A stretch of DNA of 64,000 bases from Candidatus Nitrospira allomarina (GTDB lineage Bacteria; Nitrospirota; Nitrospiria; Nitrospirales; UBA8639), in the NCBI RefSeq assembly GCF_032050975.1, contig NZ_CP116967.1, positions 620,001 through 684,000 on the forward strand. The letters run 5' to 3'. Positions 9,568 to 19,374 of this stretch are shown here, in pieces. Both the position numbers and the translations under genes were made by a program. Positions within the stretch are counted from its first letter, which is position 1. Each line of letters opens with the position of its first letter. The notes beneath the pieces are model-generated. The model was not told where the DNA came from. It ran no database searches and saw nothing but the letters and a program-made list of their open reading frames with translations.

Positions 9568-9649
9568 TGGATCCTTTTCCACCAAAACGGGTCATATGAA
9601 AACGCCTGGCACCAGAACCCAGACGGTGCCACAAATTTTTACCACAGGA

Positions 9650-10633
9650 TTACATCGCCAAATCGTCATGCTTCCCCGTTGAAAAGGTCATGCCGATGGT
9701 CACTCGATGCCCGGCTATATAGTCAGAAACATGCATGCGTTTTTTATTTTCCGGTTGAATCTCCAAAAGATTCAAACTTCCCTGACCAGTTTGGACACGG
9801 ATGGCCTGTTTCGTGATAGCAGTAATGGTGCCTGGGGCCTGAGATATATCATAGGCAGTATGCCGGGCACCTGGTTCTTGATCTTCAACTTGGACTTTCC
9901 AAATCCCCCATCGTTCACCCTCCAGAAACGTATACACACCAGGCCATGGCGACAGTCCGCGAATGCGATTGGCGAGGGTTCGCGCAGGTCGCTCCCAATG
10001 CAGCAACCCATCTTCTTTGGTCAAAATGGGCGCCATAGTCGCCGCCGAATCATTTTGGGGGATAGGGGGCATTGTGCCCTCGATCCATCCACGCAGTGTC
10101 CTGACTAGAAGGGCTCCGCCAACCTGAGCCATTCGTGGAGCTAACTCTCCTGAGGTTTCATCCTGCCCAATAGAAATTTCTTCCTGTTGAAGAATGGCTC
10201 CCGTGTCCATCCCTTCGTCCATAAGCATAATGGTAACCCCGGTCTTCACCTCTCCCTGGATCACAGCCCATTGAATGGGTGCAGCACCTCGATACTTCGG
10301 AAGAAGGGACCCGTGCACATTCAGGCATCCTTTCGGGGGAAGATCAAGAATGGGTTTGGGTAAAATTCGTCCAAACGCAGCAACCACCACCACTTCAGGC
10401 TCCCATGCTCGAAGAATTTCCATTAACTTGGGATCCTTCATTTTTTCAGGCTGCACCACCGGGATATTTTGTGACAATGCCAGCGCCTTTACCGGCCCCA
10501 CCTGAACTTTCTTCCCACGCCCACTCGGTCGGTCAGGCTGACACACCACCCCGACGACAGAAAATTCTGACTTCAATAACTGTTGAAGCGTAGGAACCGC
10601 AAAGGCTGGGGTGCCCATAAATACGATGCGCAT
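9650..10633 (-). CDS. fmt: Methionyl-tRNA formyltransferase
   Basis: ATG 10633 gives 327 residues beginning MRIVFMGTPAFAVPTL, the standard Fmt N-terminus. Further signatures are VVVAAFGRILPK, the catalytic NVHGSLLPKYRGAAPI, and MDEGMDTGAIL. A C-terminal OB-like domain begins near residue 210. The enzyme formylates the initiator Met-tRNA using 10-formyl-THF. A peptide deformylase gene, often adjacent, is not seen in this window. A few codons upstream are open, but the conserved start settles the choice. Confidence 0.97.
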   Translation of the reverse strand: MRIVFMGTPAFAVPTLQQLLKSEFSVVGVVCQPDRPSGRGKKVQVGPVKALALSQNIPVVQPEKMKDPKLMEILRAWEPEVVVVAAFGRILPKPILDLPPKGCLNVHGSLLPKYRGAAPIQWAVIQGEVKTGVTIMLMDEGMDTGAILQQEEISIGQDETSGELAPRMAQVGGALLVRTLRGWIEGTMPPIPQNDSAATMAPILTKEDGLLHWERPARTLANRIRGLSPWPGVYTFLEGERWGIWKVQVEDQEPGARHTAYDISQAPGTITAITKQAIRVQTGQGSLNLLEIQPENKKRMHVSDYIAGHRVTIGMTFSTGKHDDLAM

Positions 10634-10854
10634 GACTAATTTCCTTAACACCGGATAAAGAAGAAAATCAATTGAACAGGATATAGCTTGCTGCCTCTTC
10701 AGGACAACAACTACCCACCCTGCTTACGATTCCAAACCTCTTATTCTGCCATGATCACGTGCATTGACTCCCTTTCAATTACTGTGATAGAAGCCCACGC
10801 GGGGGCACATTCTGGTATTTTCGATGCCTTTAATTAGAGGAATGGATCGCGAGC

Positions 10855-11610
10855 ATGGGTGGACATAGTCATTGGTCAACAATTAAGCGCCACAAAGGCG
10901 CACAAGATGCCAAGCGGGGGAAAATTTTTACCCGCGTGATCCGTGAGATTTCCATTGCCGCTCGTAGCGGCGGCGACCCGGACGGCAATCCTGCCTTACG
11001 CCAAGCTATTGCAAAATCCAAAGAAGTGAATATGCCAGCCGATACCGTCAAACGGGCTATTCAGCGAGGGACCGGAGAACTTCCGGGAATGCAATTCGAA
11101 GAGTTTATGTTGGAGGGCTATGGACCAGGAGGCACGGCACTTCTTCTAGAAATTTCAACCGACAAACGTAATCGGACGGTAGCCGAAGTTCGAAATATTC
11201 TCACCAAAAATAATGGGACGATGGCCGAAGCCGGCGCAGTCGCCTGGCAATTCCAAAAAAAAGGGTTACTGGTTATCGAAAACCAGGCGGTGACTGAAGA
11301 ACAACTATTCGAGCTAGCACTGGAAGCCGGAGCTGAAGACGTGAAACAAACTCCCACCGGATTTGAGGTCATTTCTGAACCAGCAAATTTTGAAGCCGTC
11401 AAGGAAGCAATACAGAAGGCTCAGATTGAAACCAGTCTGTCCGAGCTAACCTTTATCGCACAAAACCACATTCAACTTGAAGGCAGAGATGCAGAGCAAG
11501 CCTTAAAACTCATGGATCTCCTGGAAGAGAACGAAGACGTGTCCAAGGTCCATGCCAACTTTGAGATATCTGACGAATTGATGGAGAAAATGGCTGCCGA
11601 CAGTGCCTAG
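10855..11610 (+). CDS. yebC: YebC/PmpR-family protein
   Basis: The 251-residue protein starts MGGHSHWSTIKRHKGAQDAK and contains the conserved NMPADTVKRAIQRGTGE and EGYGPGGTALL segments. The acidic-rich middle and C-terminal lobes are typical. The family has been described as DNA-binding regulators and, more recently, as ribosome-associated factors that relieve stalling on difficult sequences. A GAGGAATGG element precedes the ATG. It is divergent from fmt and is followed after 267 bases by ruvA. Confidence 0.95.
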   Translation: MGGHSHWSTIKRHKGAQDAKRGKIFTRVIREISIAARSGGDPDGNPALRQAIAKSKEVNMPADTVKRAIQRGTGELPGMQFEEFMLEGYGPGGTALLLEISTDKRNRTVAEVRNILTKNNGTMAEAGAVAWQFQKKGLLVIENQAVTEEQLFELALEAGAEDVKQTPTGFEVISEPANFEAVKEAIQKAQIETSLSELTFIAQNHIQLEGRDAEQALKLMDLLEENEDVSKVHANFEISDELMEKMAADSA

Positions 11611-11877
11611 GAGGCTGTCTAATATTAGACCGATCTATTGCGGAAGCCCTGGTTTCCTCCAGATTTTCAGATCCGTCTCGCCCAATTACCCAACTTTGCC
11701 TCAAACGTTCAAAACGCCTGACTCAAACAATCAGAGCCTCCTTATGATCGCTAATCCTGGACAGGCTCTCTGCCTTCTTGGCTCCACTCCGCTCTATCCT
11801 TCTTTATTCCTACTTTGCCCCTTCACAATCCCCACCATCCCTTCATCATTTGCAGATAGTTTGGGTTTCGCACAATC

Positions 11878-12489
11878 ATGATCGCCTCACTGTCAGGAAC
11901 TCTCTTTTCCAAAACGCCACAAGACGCCGTAATTTCTGTGCAGGGCGTGGGCTATCATGTATTTATTGCCCTTTCCACCTATTTCAGCCTGCCTGAAATC
12001 AATTCCACCGTGCAAGTTTTTGTCTCCACCCACTTGCGGAATGACACCATTCAGCTTTTTGGATTTTCCACCACTGAAGAGAAACAAGCTTTTTCACTTC
12101 TTACCACCATCAGCGGGGTCGGACCGAAACTCGCCCTGAGTGCCTTATCGACCCTTTCCATCCGAGATTTGTGTACAGCAATTGAAACTGGTGATCTTGA
12201 AACCTTAGCTTCCATTCCCGGAGTTGGAAAAAAATCGGCGAGTCGAATCGTGCTGGAGTTAAAAGACAAAACCAATCGCATCATGCTTACGAATTCCCAC
12301 GAGCCCTCTCCAGCTCCGACCGAACCGACCAATTTTCTCCAGGAGGAAGCCGCCTCCGCCCTCATCAATTTGGGATATCGCGCCCAAGAAGTCAAAAAAG
12401 CCATGAATCTCGCGACGGCTAAATTGGACGAACACTACGAACTTGAAGACCTCATCCGCACAACCCTCAAAGAATTAGCTAAAGGGTAA
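11878..12489 (+). CDS. ruvA: Holliday junction helicase subunit RuvA
   Basis: The 203-residue protein has the N-terminal OB domain (MIASLSGTLFSK, VQGVGYHVFIAL), two helix-hairpin-helix motifs (TTISGVGPKLALSAL and ASIPGVGKKSASRIVLEL), and a C-terminal three-helix domain that would contact RuvB. RuvA binds four-way junctions and guides RuvB-driven branch migration. ruvC, often just upstream, and ruvB, often just downstream, are both missing here. Confidence 0.96.
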   Translation: MIASLSGTLFSKTPQDAVISVQGVGYHVFIALSTYFSLPEINSTVQVFVSTHLRNDTIQLFGFSTTEEKQAFSLLTTISGVGPKLALSALSTLSIRDLCTAIETGDLETLASIPGVGKKSASRIVLELKDKTNRIMLTNSHEPSPAPTEPTNFLQEEAASALINLGYRAQEVKKAMNLATAKLDEHYELEDLIRTTLKELAKG

Positions 12490-12782
12490 TTGAAATAGGT
12501 CCGGTGTTAAGGGACTACAGGTTTTGGCCTCACATGAATATTGGGGTATTGGCCAACGTCAAGGTGTGACTAAAATGTGGAATCAAGGATTGAGAGACAA
12601 TAGGAGCGTTATTCCGGAAATCAGGACTGCCCTCAGAAATAAAAACCCAATACGCCACAGCAAAATCCTTAGAATTCACTCAGTTGTTTGCCACACCACA
12701 GAAACCAAACAGAGACTCAATCAATTATAAAGTTTTTGAGTTACTAAGTTGAATGAAAGTAGGGCGGGAGGCTTTAGACAGG

Positions 12783-12965
12783 CTAGAGGGTTTCACGGAT
12801 TTTTTGACCGTTGTAACCGCTTTCGAGGACGCGCTTAAAGAAACGTAACACATCTGCTAAATCAAACCAAAATCCGCAATTGATACATTTTGCGTTGAAC
12901 CGACGTGAAACTCGGGTGTACTGACGTTCAACCAGCATAGTTCCTTGGCATCTGAGACACGTCAT
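12783..12965 (-). CDS. Small zinc-ribbon-like protein
   Basis: This 60-residue protein has two CxxC knuckles, CLRC at residues 3-6 and CINC near residues 27-30, a spacing that can bind one zinc ion. The second half is a basic and aromatic helix (LADVLRFFKRVLESGYNG). The pattern of conserved-looking metal ligands makes it a believable gene despite its size. Function unknown; nucleic-acid or protein binding is typical for such ribbons. Confidence 0.65.
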   Translation of the reverse strand: MTCLRCQGTMLVERQYTRVSRRFNAKCINCGFWFDLADVLRFFKRVLESGYNGQKIRETL

Positions 12966-13100
12966 ATCGATACAGACCTACTCCTGGATGAGATACTCAC
13001 GATGAGCGTATGGGACAATCCCCACCTTTCCTTGCCAACCCCCCAAAGAACAGGCGGATTACAGTCCCTTACAGTCTTTTTCCCAAATCATCACGGTTGT

Positions 13101-13325
13101 CTAGCGAAGTCGATTCAAGATCACCGCTACACAGCCCGCAATAACTCCACCTCCAAAAACCGTCAGTCCCATGGAAAGAATTCCTTCCCAGGTCCCAGAA
13201 TACGACGAACCATAAATCAGGTCTCTCATCCCTCCCTGGACAAGCAAAACAGCTAAGGTCAACAGAGACCCCATTCCAAACCACCAGCCAAAAGTTCGCA
13301 CATTCTCCTCACAAGGCTGAATCAC
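13101..13325 (-). CDS. Small two-helix membrane protein
   Basis: A frame of 74 codons starts with GTG 13325; an in-frame GTG eight codons in follows a GAGGAG and may be the true start. The protein has two hydrophobic helices, about residues 13-32 and 48-68, separated by a short polar loop (RDLIYGSSYSGTWEG). It ends in RLR. No family recognised. Its support is the hydrophobic hairpin layout and its own ribosome-binding site. Confidence 0.5.
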   Translation of the reverse strand: MIQPCEENVRTFGWWFGMGSLLTLAVLLVQGGMRDLIYGSSYSGTWEGILSMGLTVFGGGVIAGCVAVILNRLR

Positions 13326-13419
13326 GCTTTGGACCGGCGTTACGCATCTTTCTGAAGGGCAAAGTTACTGTAATCATTGCAGAAATCGGGTGTCAAGAAC
13401 TTCACATTTGAAGAAGGAT

Positions 13420-14670
13420 TTAAGAAGGAGTTGCCGGGAATTGGCCCTTCCGGATATTCAACCCATGATGTAAAAAAATAGAGACATTACTTGAGGCATT
13501 ATTCACGACCGCTAATCCCGGTTCTTCCCCCCGATCGGTGGCAATCGATAGGGTGGTTAATGCAAATGGGGCATGCGGAGTGGGATAATCTCTTGGAGGA
13601 TAATGAAAGGTTCCATCGCCCTTCCCAAATAGCAATGAAATACTTCCGGATTGAATATTGGCAACGGCCACATCCGGAACTTTGTCGCCATCAAAATCCT
13701 GAGCCACTCCAAAATTTGGACCGGCATCACCGCCCGACTCCCTTCCCTCCTGAAAAGTCCCATCCCCGTTTCCTAAAAACACGGTAATGGTGTTCATTTC
13801 ACCGTTAATCACGAGAAGATCTATGGCACGATCAGTATTGAAGTCTCCAAAGGAGACTCCCAATGGCCGCTTGCCAGTTCGATAGTCAGTTGGAGCTTGG
13901 AAGGTGCCATCCCCCAAACCCAGCCAGATCGACACCGCATGACTCATCGGCCCTCCATTGGTCACGGCCAAATCCAAATGTTTATCCCCATTCAAATCTT
14001 CGGTAGCCACAGAGGTAGGTGTATCTCCATATTCATATAACGGTCCCAATCGAAATTTGCCGTTCCCCATACCCAACAGGATTTGGATTTTGTCGTTGCG
14101 GAGGGCCACCGCTAAATCAGGAAGAAAATCTTCATTAAAATCTCCTGTGGCAATACTCACTGGCGTACGATGAACCAGGTATTGGGCCCCACGCAAAAAA
14201 GTGCCATCGCCTTGTCCCAAAAACACGAGAGCATGATTATCCCCGGAGCACGCCACAACGAAATCCGGCACGTGGTCCAGATTAAAATCATCCACAGCCA
14301 CATTCCTCGGCTCCTGGCAGGCAGAAATCGTTTTTTGGTCCTGAAAACTCCCGTCCCCCTTTCCCAACAGCAGTGACAAGGAATTTCCCTGAATATTGCT
14401 GGTAATCAAATCCGTAAACCCATCACCGTTAAAATCACTGGCCCGGATTGACGTAGGGTTTTTACCGACCGGAATATCTAAATAATGATAAATCAGATCA
14501 GGAGGATTGTACTCTTCACGCGTAGGACAACCGACCAAAGACAGTAGGCCCAAAAGGCCCAGAGGAATGACAAGTCGAGCCCACAAAGATTGACTGGAAT
14601 ACAATTCTTCTTGCCTTTCTCCAGAATGTGGGGGTTGAGAGGGTGCAATTATAGATGCAGGATAAGCCAT
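13420..14670 (-). CDS. VCBS/FG-GAP repeat lipoprotein
   Basis: The 416-residue protein has a lipobox LSLVGC near residue 48 after a hydrophobic run, which makes the true start possibly later than ATG 14670. The mature part holds about seven repeats with the form DFNGDGFTDLI...LLGKGDGSF, typical of VCBS/FG-GAP beta-propeller blades. The D-x-N/D-G-D loops are calcium-binding sites. Such proteins are surface or periplasmic adhesins or ligand binders. No enzyme domain is attached. Confidence 0.88.
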   Translation of the reverse strand: MAYPASIIAPSQPPHSGERQEELYSSQSLWARLVIPLGLLGLLSLVGCPTREEYNPPDLIYHYLDIPVGKNPTSIRASDFNGDGFTDLITSNIQGNSLSLLLGKGDGSFQDQKTISACQEPRNVAVDDFNLDHVPDFVVACSGDNHALVFLGQGDGTFLRGAQYLVHRTPVSIATGDFNEDFLPDLAVALRNDKIQILLGMGNGKFRLGPLYEYGDTPTSVATEDLNGDKHLDLAVTNGGPMSHAVSIWLGLGDGTFQAPTDYRTGKRPLGVSFGDFNTDRAIDLLVINGEMNTITVFLGNGDGTFQEGRESGGDAGPNFGVAQDFDGDKVPDVAVANIQSGSISLLFGKGDGTFHYPPRDYPTPHAPFALTTLSIATDRGEEPGLAVVNNASSNVSIFLHHGLNIRKGQFPATPS

Positions 14671-14868
14671 GCCCAGCGCCTCGAGTATACGGATTTTTCC
14701 AAATGATGTAAAACCTGCTAGTAGCCCGAGAAATCCTCTTTTTCTACCGGGCCACAGATTTTGCCAGAGGCAATTTTGTAAAGGTATGACCTTCGCACAC
14801 TGGATGACTCGACTCTCTTTATGTTATAGAGGTCCCTTGTCTTTTTGTCTGTTTGTAAGGAGGAAATC

Positions 14869-15192
14869 ATGGCCGAAGAAAAGCAGAAAATTGATCTAAG
14901 CATGTATGGGGTAGCCGAAATCATAAAATGGTGCATTACCCGCAACAACGGACGTATTCCAGGAACTGATACCGCCGTCTTTAAAGCACTTCAGGCTGCA
15001 CTGGCGGAGAAGCCAACCACAGGCGATTATTTTACGCTGGATCAATTTTGGAAAACACGGAAGGTCTTTGAATTTACCAGAGATGAGGTAGCCGTGGTTG
15101 ATCGATGTCTTTATGATCTCCCGAATTTTGACGGCGCTCAACTACCACAAATTCGATACAAGTTTTGGCCAGAGGCGGTCTGTTCAAAATAG
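14869..15192 (+). CDS. Small soluble protein of unknown function
   Basis: The ATG at 14869 follows a strong TAAGGAGGAAATC ribosome-binding site, giving 107 residues. The sequence is soluble with a helical start (MYGVAEIIKWCITRNNG), a central DQFWKTRKVFEFTRDEVAVVD and two Cys residues. No known motif. The excellent ribosome-binding site suggests a well-expressed protein. Confidence 0.75.
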   Translation: MAEEKQKIDLSMYGVAEIIKWCITRNNGRIPGTDTAVFKALQAALAEKPTTGDYFTLDQFWKTRKVFEFTRDEVAVVDRCLYDLPNFDGAQLPQIRYKFWPEAVCSK

Positions 15193-15388
15193 GATGACAT
15201 CAGGCCCCATACCTCCTGAACATATTGTTAACTCCTTCGATTGCCTGTGTCCCGACAATCTCTGTCTTCAGGCTAGAATGGTCGCAACAACGCTTTCCGA
15301 CGGCCAAAATAAAGCAAGCGGAGAGGTATCCTACGTCGTTTTTAGGAATGAGGGGAGGAACCCTGCTGACTCAAAGCAAAAGGGATGC

Positions 15389-16930
15389 TTACCCTTCTCC
15401 TTGAAGTAAATCTAGCGGAGAGAAATCATCAGTCAGAATCTGCCCAGGAGCCAGAAGGACCGGCTCCTGCGACATGAAAAATGCAATCCCTTCTGGCGGA
15501 AATCGATCACGATTCATCTGGCGGACTAGAACATCCAAAAACTGCGGACCACGCATGACGGAGACAGGTTTCCCACCAAAAAAAATCAGGTTCACGGAAC
15601 CTTTTTTTGTATCTAACCATTCAGGGCCTGCGACACCGTAGGACACCACTTCAGGAAATGCCAGTTGCATCGTGGTCAACACCGCTTGTGCACGACGAAC
15701 ATTTGCGGGCGAATCGGAAGACGCCAGATTAACAGCAACCGCGCCTTCTGGATGCACATGCTTTCGTAATTCCTCAAAGAATTCCTGAGTCGTGACATGG
15801 AACGGAATGAGATGCCTGGCAAATACATCGACCCACACCACATCATATTGGAGAGGATTATTTCGTAAAAACGTGCGGGCATCCTCCACATAAACATGAT
15901 GGTTGAGCGGTGGCGTATAACCAAAATACCGTTCAGCAGCTCGAACAACAGACGGATCCATTTCGACCACATCTAATTCCAAATCCGGCCAGTTCCTCCC
16001 TAACCACTTTGCCAAGGATCCTCCGCCATGACCTAAAATCAATCCTCGCTTAGGATTCTCGACAACCGGCAATACACCCATCATGACTTGGCTATAGGGC
16101 AAGGCAAGAGATTCCGGGGTCGCTTTCCACATCACCGCGTGAAAGGTATTGTCCAAAATGAGATAACGGAATAAATCATTTTCACTCACTCTAACCTGTT
16201 GGTACGGGCTATCCTCCTGATAAATGGCCGGTGGCAAAATGCTGACCGGATGAAAACCCATCCAGGTCATTCCGGCTACTCCCGCAAGAAGCAGGGCCTG
16301 TAGACTCGGCTGGAGTATTCCAACTCTGAATATCCACCATAGACCAAGACATACCTGAACCACGCCAAGGATAGCGACCAATGTAGCACTACCCAGCCAG
16401 GTTAAAAGATAAAAGGACGTCCCCCACGTTCCGATGAGGCTTCCAATAGTTGAAACCGCAATCATGCCACCGGTATGACGTCCAAGATGCCCCATATCCC
16501 CAATAGCCAAACGCAAGAGGGCCGGGAGAACGCCGCTCAATCCAAATGCCGGAACCGCCAATAGCACACTGGCTGCAAAACATGGCCCCCAGCGAGGATC
16601 CTGAATCCATCGGGCCACTCCAAAAACTACGGGCTGCCCTGCCCATGCCAATAATAAGGTCCAAGTGCCGGACAACAACAACAGCCCAGCCAGAACCCTC
16701 TGCGGAGCATACCGATCAGCCAGCCACCCTCCGGCCGCATACCCACTGCTCATGGCAGCCAGGACCACCCCGATCAGCGCGCCCCAGACAAATAGTGAAC
16801 TGCCAAAAACCGGGGCGAGAAGTCGACTTCCTAAAATTTCCAGCGCCATCACCACCGCACCCGTAGAAAAGGCAGTCGCAAAGCACCACCATCGTGGCAG
16901 ACTGGATTGAGTCAACGAAGATCTTGTCAT
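15389..16930 (-). CDS. Membrane-spanning spermidine synthase-like protein
   Basis: The 513-residue protein has an N-terminal block of six to eight membrane helices (residues about 15-245, including ALEILGSRLLAPVFGSSLF, a known signature of this fused family). A soluble aminopropyltransferase-like Rossmann domain follows, with SAM-like binding motif LILGHGGGSLAKWL, acidic ribose contact DVVEMDP and VEDARTFL. The membrane part resembles half an MFS transporter. The enzymatic activity of these fused proteins is not well established; polyamine synthesis should not be assumed. Confidence 0.85.
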   Translation of the reverse strand: MTRSSLTQSSLPRWWCFATAFSTGAVVMALEILGSRLLAPVFGSSLFVWGALIGVVLAAMSSGYAAGGWLADRYAPQRVLAGLLLLSGTWTLLLAWAGQPVVFGVARWIQDPRWGPCFAASVLLAVPAFGLSGVLPALLRLAIGDMGHLGRHTGGMIAVSTIGSLIGTWGTSFYLLTWLGSATLVAILGVVQVCLGLWWIFRVGILQPSLQALLLAGVAGMTWMGFHPVSILPPAIYQEDSPYQQVRVSENDLFRYLILDNTFHAVMWKATPESLALPYSQVMMGVLPVVENPKRGLILGHGGGSLAKWLGRNWPDLELDVVEMDPSVVRAAERYFGYTPPLNHHVYVEDARTFLRNNPLQYDVVWVDVFARHLIPFHVTTQEFFEELRKHVHPEGAVAVNLASSDSPANVRRAQAVLTTMQLAFPEVVSYGVAGPEWLDTKKGSVNLIFFGGKPVSVMRGPQFLDVLVRQMNRDRFPPEGIAFFMSQEPVLLAPGQILTDDFSPLDLLQGEG

Positions 16931-17130
16931 AAGATGGAGAATTGGATGGACAAAAGGGAATTGATGCTAAAGCATGATTTAGAGGGTGTCAATTCAAGAC
17001 GAAGCGAAAGCGCCCGCATTTAGGTTCTACATGCGTAACCGGTCACCCTTATAATACTAGGGAAGACAATCGCCACCTGACATCTGACAGGTGAAACAAC
17101 TCAACCCTTTCCGGTAACATTCCCATTCGG

Positions 17131-18750
17131 ATGTCCCAATCAGCTCAACCTCCACCAGCTCCGTCATCTCCTCAAGGAGAGGCTCATCATATTAGCCGTG
17201 CGGCCGGCCTGATCGGCGGAGCCACTTTCTGCAGTCGGATTCTCGGATTTATTCGAGATGTCACTCTCGCCAATTTGTTTGGCGCCAACGCTTCAGCAGA
17301 CGCCTTTTATATCGCCTATCGAATTCCCAATCTGTTGCGAGAACTTTTTGCGGAAGGGTCCATGTCTTCCGCCTTTATCCCGGTATTCACCGAATATCAT
17401 TCGACCCGCTCCAAGCAGGAAACCTGGGAATTAGCCAGCGCAGCATTCACCACGCTCCTGACGCTCGTGACCCTTGTCACCTTAATGGGCATCGTTGCCG
17501 CTCCGAGTCTCGTCTGGCTTCTTGCGCCAGGCCTCCATGGGCAAGCGAATCAACTCGCCACGACCACGCTCCTCACGCAGATCATGTTTCCCTATTTACT
17601 CTTCGTGAGTCTTGCGGCTCTGGCCATGGGAATACTCAATTCCCTCCATTCATTTGCGGTTCCTGCCTTGGCTCCTGTCTTTTTCAATCTGTGTGTCATT
17701 TTCTTTGCAGTAGCCGTTTCGCCGTTATTTGATCAGGCGATTCTGGCTGTAGCCATTGGCATTGTGGTGGGAGGCCTCGCTCAATTCCTCATGCAATTGC
17801 CCAGTTTGCACAAGCATAATTTCCCATTGTCCTGGAATTTTCATCCGGGCCATCCCGGAGTGAAACGAATGGGCTTTCTGCTCATTCCTTCTCTGTTAGG
17901 CTTAGCTGTGACCCAAATCAATCTCACCATCAGCACAATTTTAGCTTCGTATTTTCAAGGAGGCCCCACGTATCTGTTTTATGGCATGCGCCTCATTCAA
18001 TTCCCGTTAGGGATATTTGGTGTGGCAATGGCCACGGCCATTTTGCCAACCTTATCCGGCCAAGCAGCCCGTGGAGCCCTTCATGAACTACGGGAAACGG
18101 TAAATTTCGGGTTACGCATGGTGCTTTTTATCATCCTTCCATCAATGGTTGGGCTGATCCTATTACGCATACCCATTATTCATGTGTTTTTCGAGCATGG
18201 CGCCTTTTCGGCCATGGACACACTGGGAACCGCTTCGGCCCTTCTCGGCTTTTCAATCGGATTGTGGGCATTCGCCAGTTATCGAATTCTGGCAACCGCG
18301 TTTTATTCCCTTCAAGATACGAAAACACCCGCCATCGTGGCTGTAGCTTCGGTTGGCCTCAACATTGGGCTGTCATTATGGCTTATGCAATGGCTTCAAT
18401 ACACCGGGTTAGCCCTGGCGACCGCATGTGCCGCAATGGGGAACACCCTTATCTTACTGACCATTTTGGGGAACCGGCTTCAGGGGTTACTGTGGAAAAC
18501 ACTCGGCCTATCCCTGGTCCGCACAGGAATAGCCCTTCTCCCTCTCATTGCCGTTTCTCTCTGGATTGCAGGATTCCCGCTATGGCAGACAACAGGACAG
18601 AGCCTCGAAAAATTTGCCTGGTTGACTCTGGCGCTTGTTGCAAGCACGATTGGATATTTTTCCGTTCACCATGTATTCAAGTCAGAGGAGCTCATCCACC
18701 TGACGCTCATGTTGCGACGAAAGATACGCAAACCAACTTCTACAACGTAA
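17131..18750 (+). CDS. murJ: Lipid II flippase MurJ
   Basis: The 539-residue protein of the MOP superfamily has about fourteen membrane helices. The family signature GATFCSRILGFIRDVTLANLFG and the following ADAFYIAYRIPNLLRELFAEG lie near residues 30-80, including the Arg residues needed in the central cavity. MurJ flips lipid II across the inner membrane for peptidoglycan assembly. It is divergent from the spermidine synthase-like gene and lies 71 bases upstream of dtd. Confidence 0.96.
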   Translation: MSQSAQPPPAPSSPQGEAHHISRAAGLIGGATFCSRILGFIRDVTLANLFGANASADAFYIAYRIPNLLRELFAEGSMSSAFIPVFTEYHSTRSKQETWELASAAFTTLLTLVTLVTLMGIVAAPSLVWLLAPGLHGQANQLATTTLLTQIMFPYLLFVSLAALAMGILNSLHSFAVPALAPVFFNLCVIFFAVAVSPLFDQAILAVAIGIVVGGLAQFLMQLPSLHKHNFPLSWNFHPGHPGVKRMGFLLIPSLLGLAVTQINLTISTILASYFQGGPTYLFYGMRLIQFPLGIFGVAMATAILPTLSGQAARGALHELRETVNFGLRMVLFIILPSMVGLILLRIPIIHVFFEHGAFSAMDTLGTASALLGFSIGLWAFASYRILATAFYSLQDTKTPAIVAVASVGLNIGLSLWLMQWLQYTGLALATACAAMGNTLILLTILGNRLQGLLWKTLGLSLVRTGIALLPLIAVSLWIAGFPLWQTTGQSLEKFAWLTLALVASTIGYFSVHHVFKSEELIHLTLMLRRKIRKPTSTT

Positions 18751-18821
18751 GCATACGGACTGACAGGCATACCTTCATCATGCCCGGCTGTCCTTAGATA
18801 AGCGATATCACGAAAGGGCTC

Positions 18822-19319
18822 ATGATTGCCGTTATTCAACGCGTCAGACAGGCTTCAGTCACAGTGGAAAGCCAAGTTATCGCCCGCATCAACCGGGGGC
18901 TCGTCATTCTGTTAGGTGTGGCCCAAGGCGATACCGAACAAGACGTGTCCTTCATGGTCCAGAAAATTCCTCGCCTACGAATTTTCCCGGACCCACAAGG
19001 GAAAATCACTGATGCCCTTCAAGACATCAATGGCGAACTCCTCCTGATCTCTCAATTTACCTTACTGGCTAATACCGAAAAAGGACGACGCCCAAGCTTT
19101 GAATCGGCAGCGCCTCCGGAACAAGCCCGGTTGCGATATCAGGAATTACTGGAACAATTCCGAGCCCTCGATCTGTCTGTACAAGCAGGAATGTTTGGTA
19201 AGACAATGGTCGTGTCACTGGACAATGACGGTCCAATGACCCTCATCCTGGACAGCAGGGCAGGCAAAGGAGTAAATAAGGTTAAGAACCTCTTACATCA
19301 GGCCGATAGACATACATAG
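18822..19319 (+). CDS. dtd: D-aminoacyl-tRNA deacylase
   Basis: The protein begins MIAVIQRVRQASVTVE and has the catalytic-region LLISQFTLLANTEKGRRP. The second motif reads NDGPMT, where most members have NDGPVT; the cis-Pro with its preceding Gly is kept. The enzyme removes D-amino acids and glycine mischarged on tRNA. Its 165-residue length is slightly longer than usual, with a short extra C-terminal tail. Confidence 0.95.
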   Translation: MIAVIQRVRQASVTVESQVIARINRGLVILLGVAQGDTEQDVSFMVQKIPRLRIFPDPQGKITDALQDINGELLLISQFTLLANTEKGRRPSFESAAPPEQARLRYQELLEQFRALDLSVQAGMFGKTMVVSLDNDGPMTLILDSRAGKGVNKVKNLLHQADRHT

Positions 19320-19374
19320 AAACCGACACACCCTCACGAAGGGACATTCGGTGGAAAGAGAGGGAAGGGCATTG

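Noticed and set aside
11603-11881. Plus-strand frame overlapping the yebC end, considered as a ruvC remnant
   Set aside because: No RuvC motif such as the N-terminal GIDPG segment is found in any frame of the gap.
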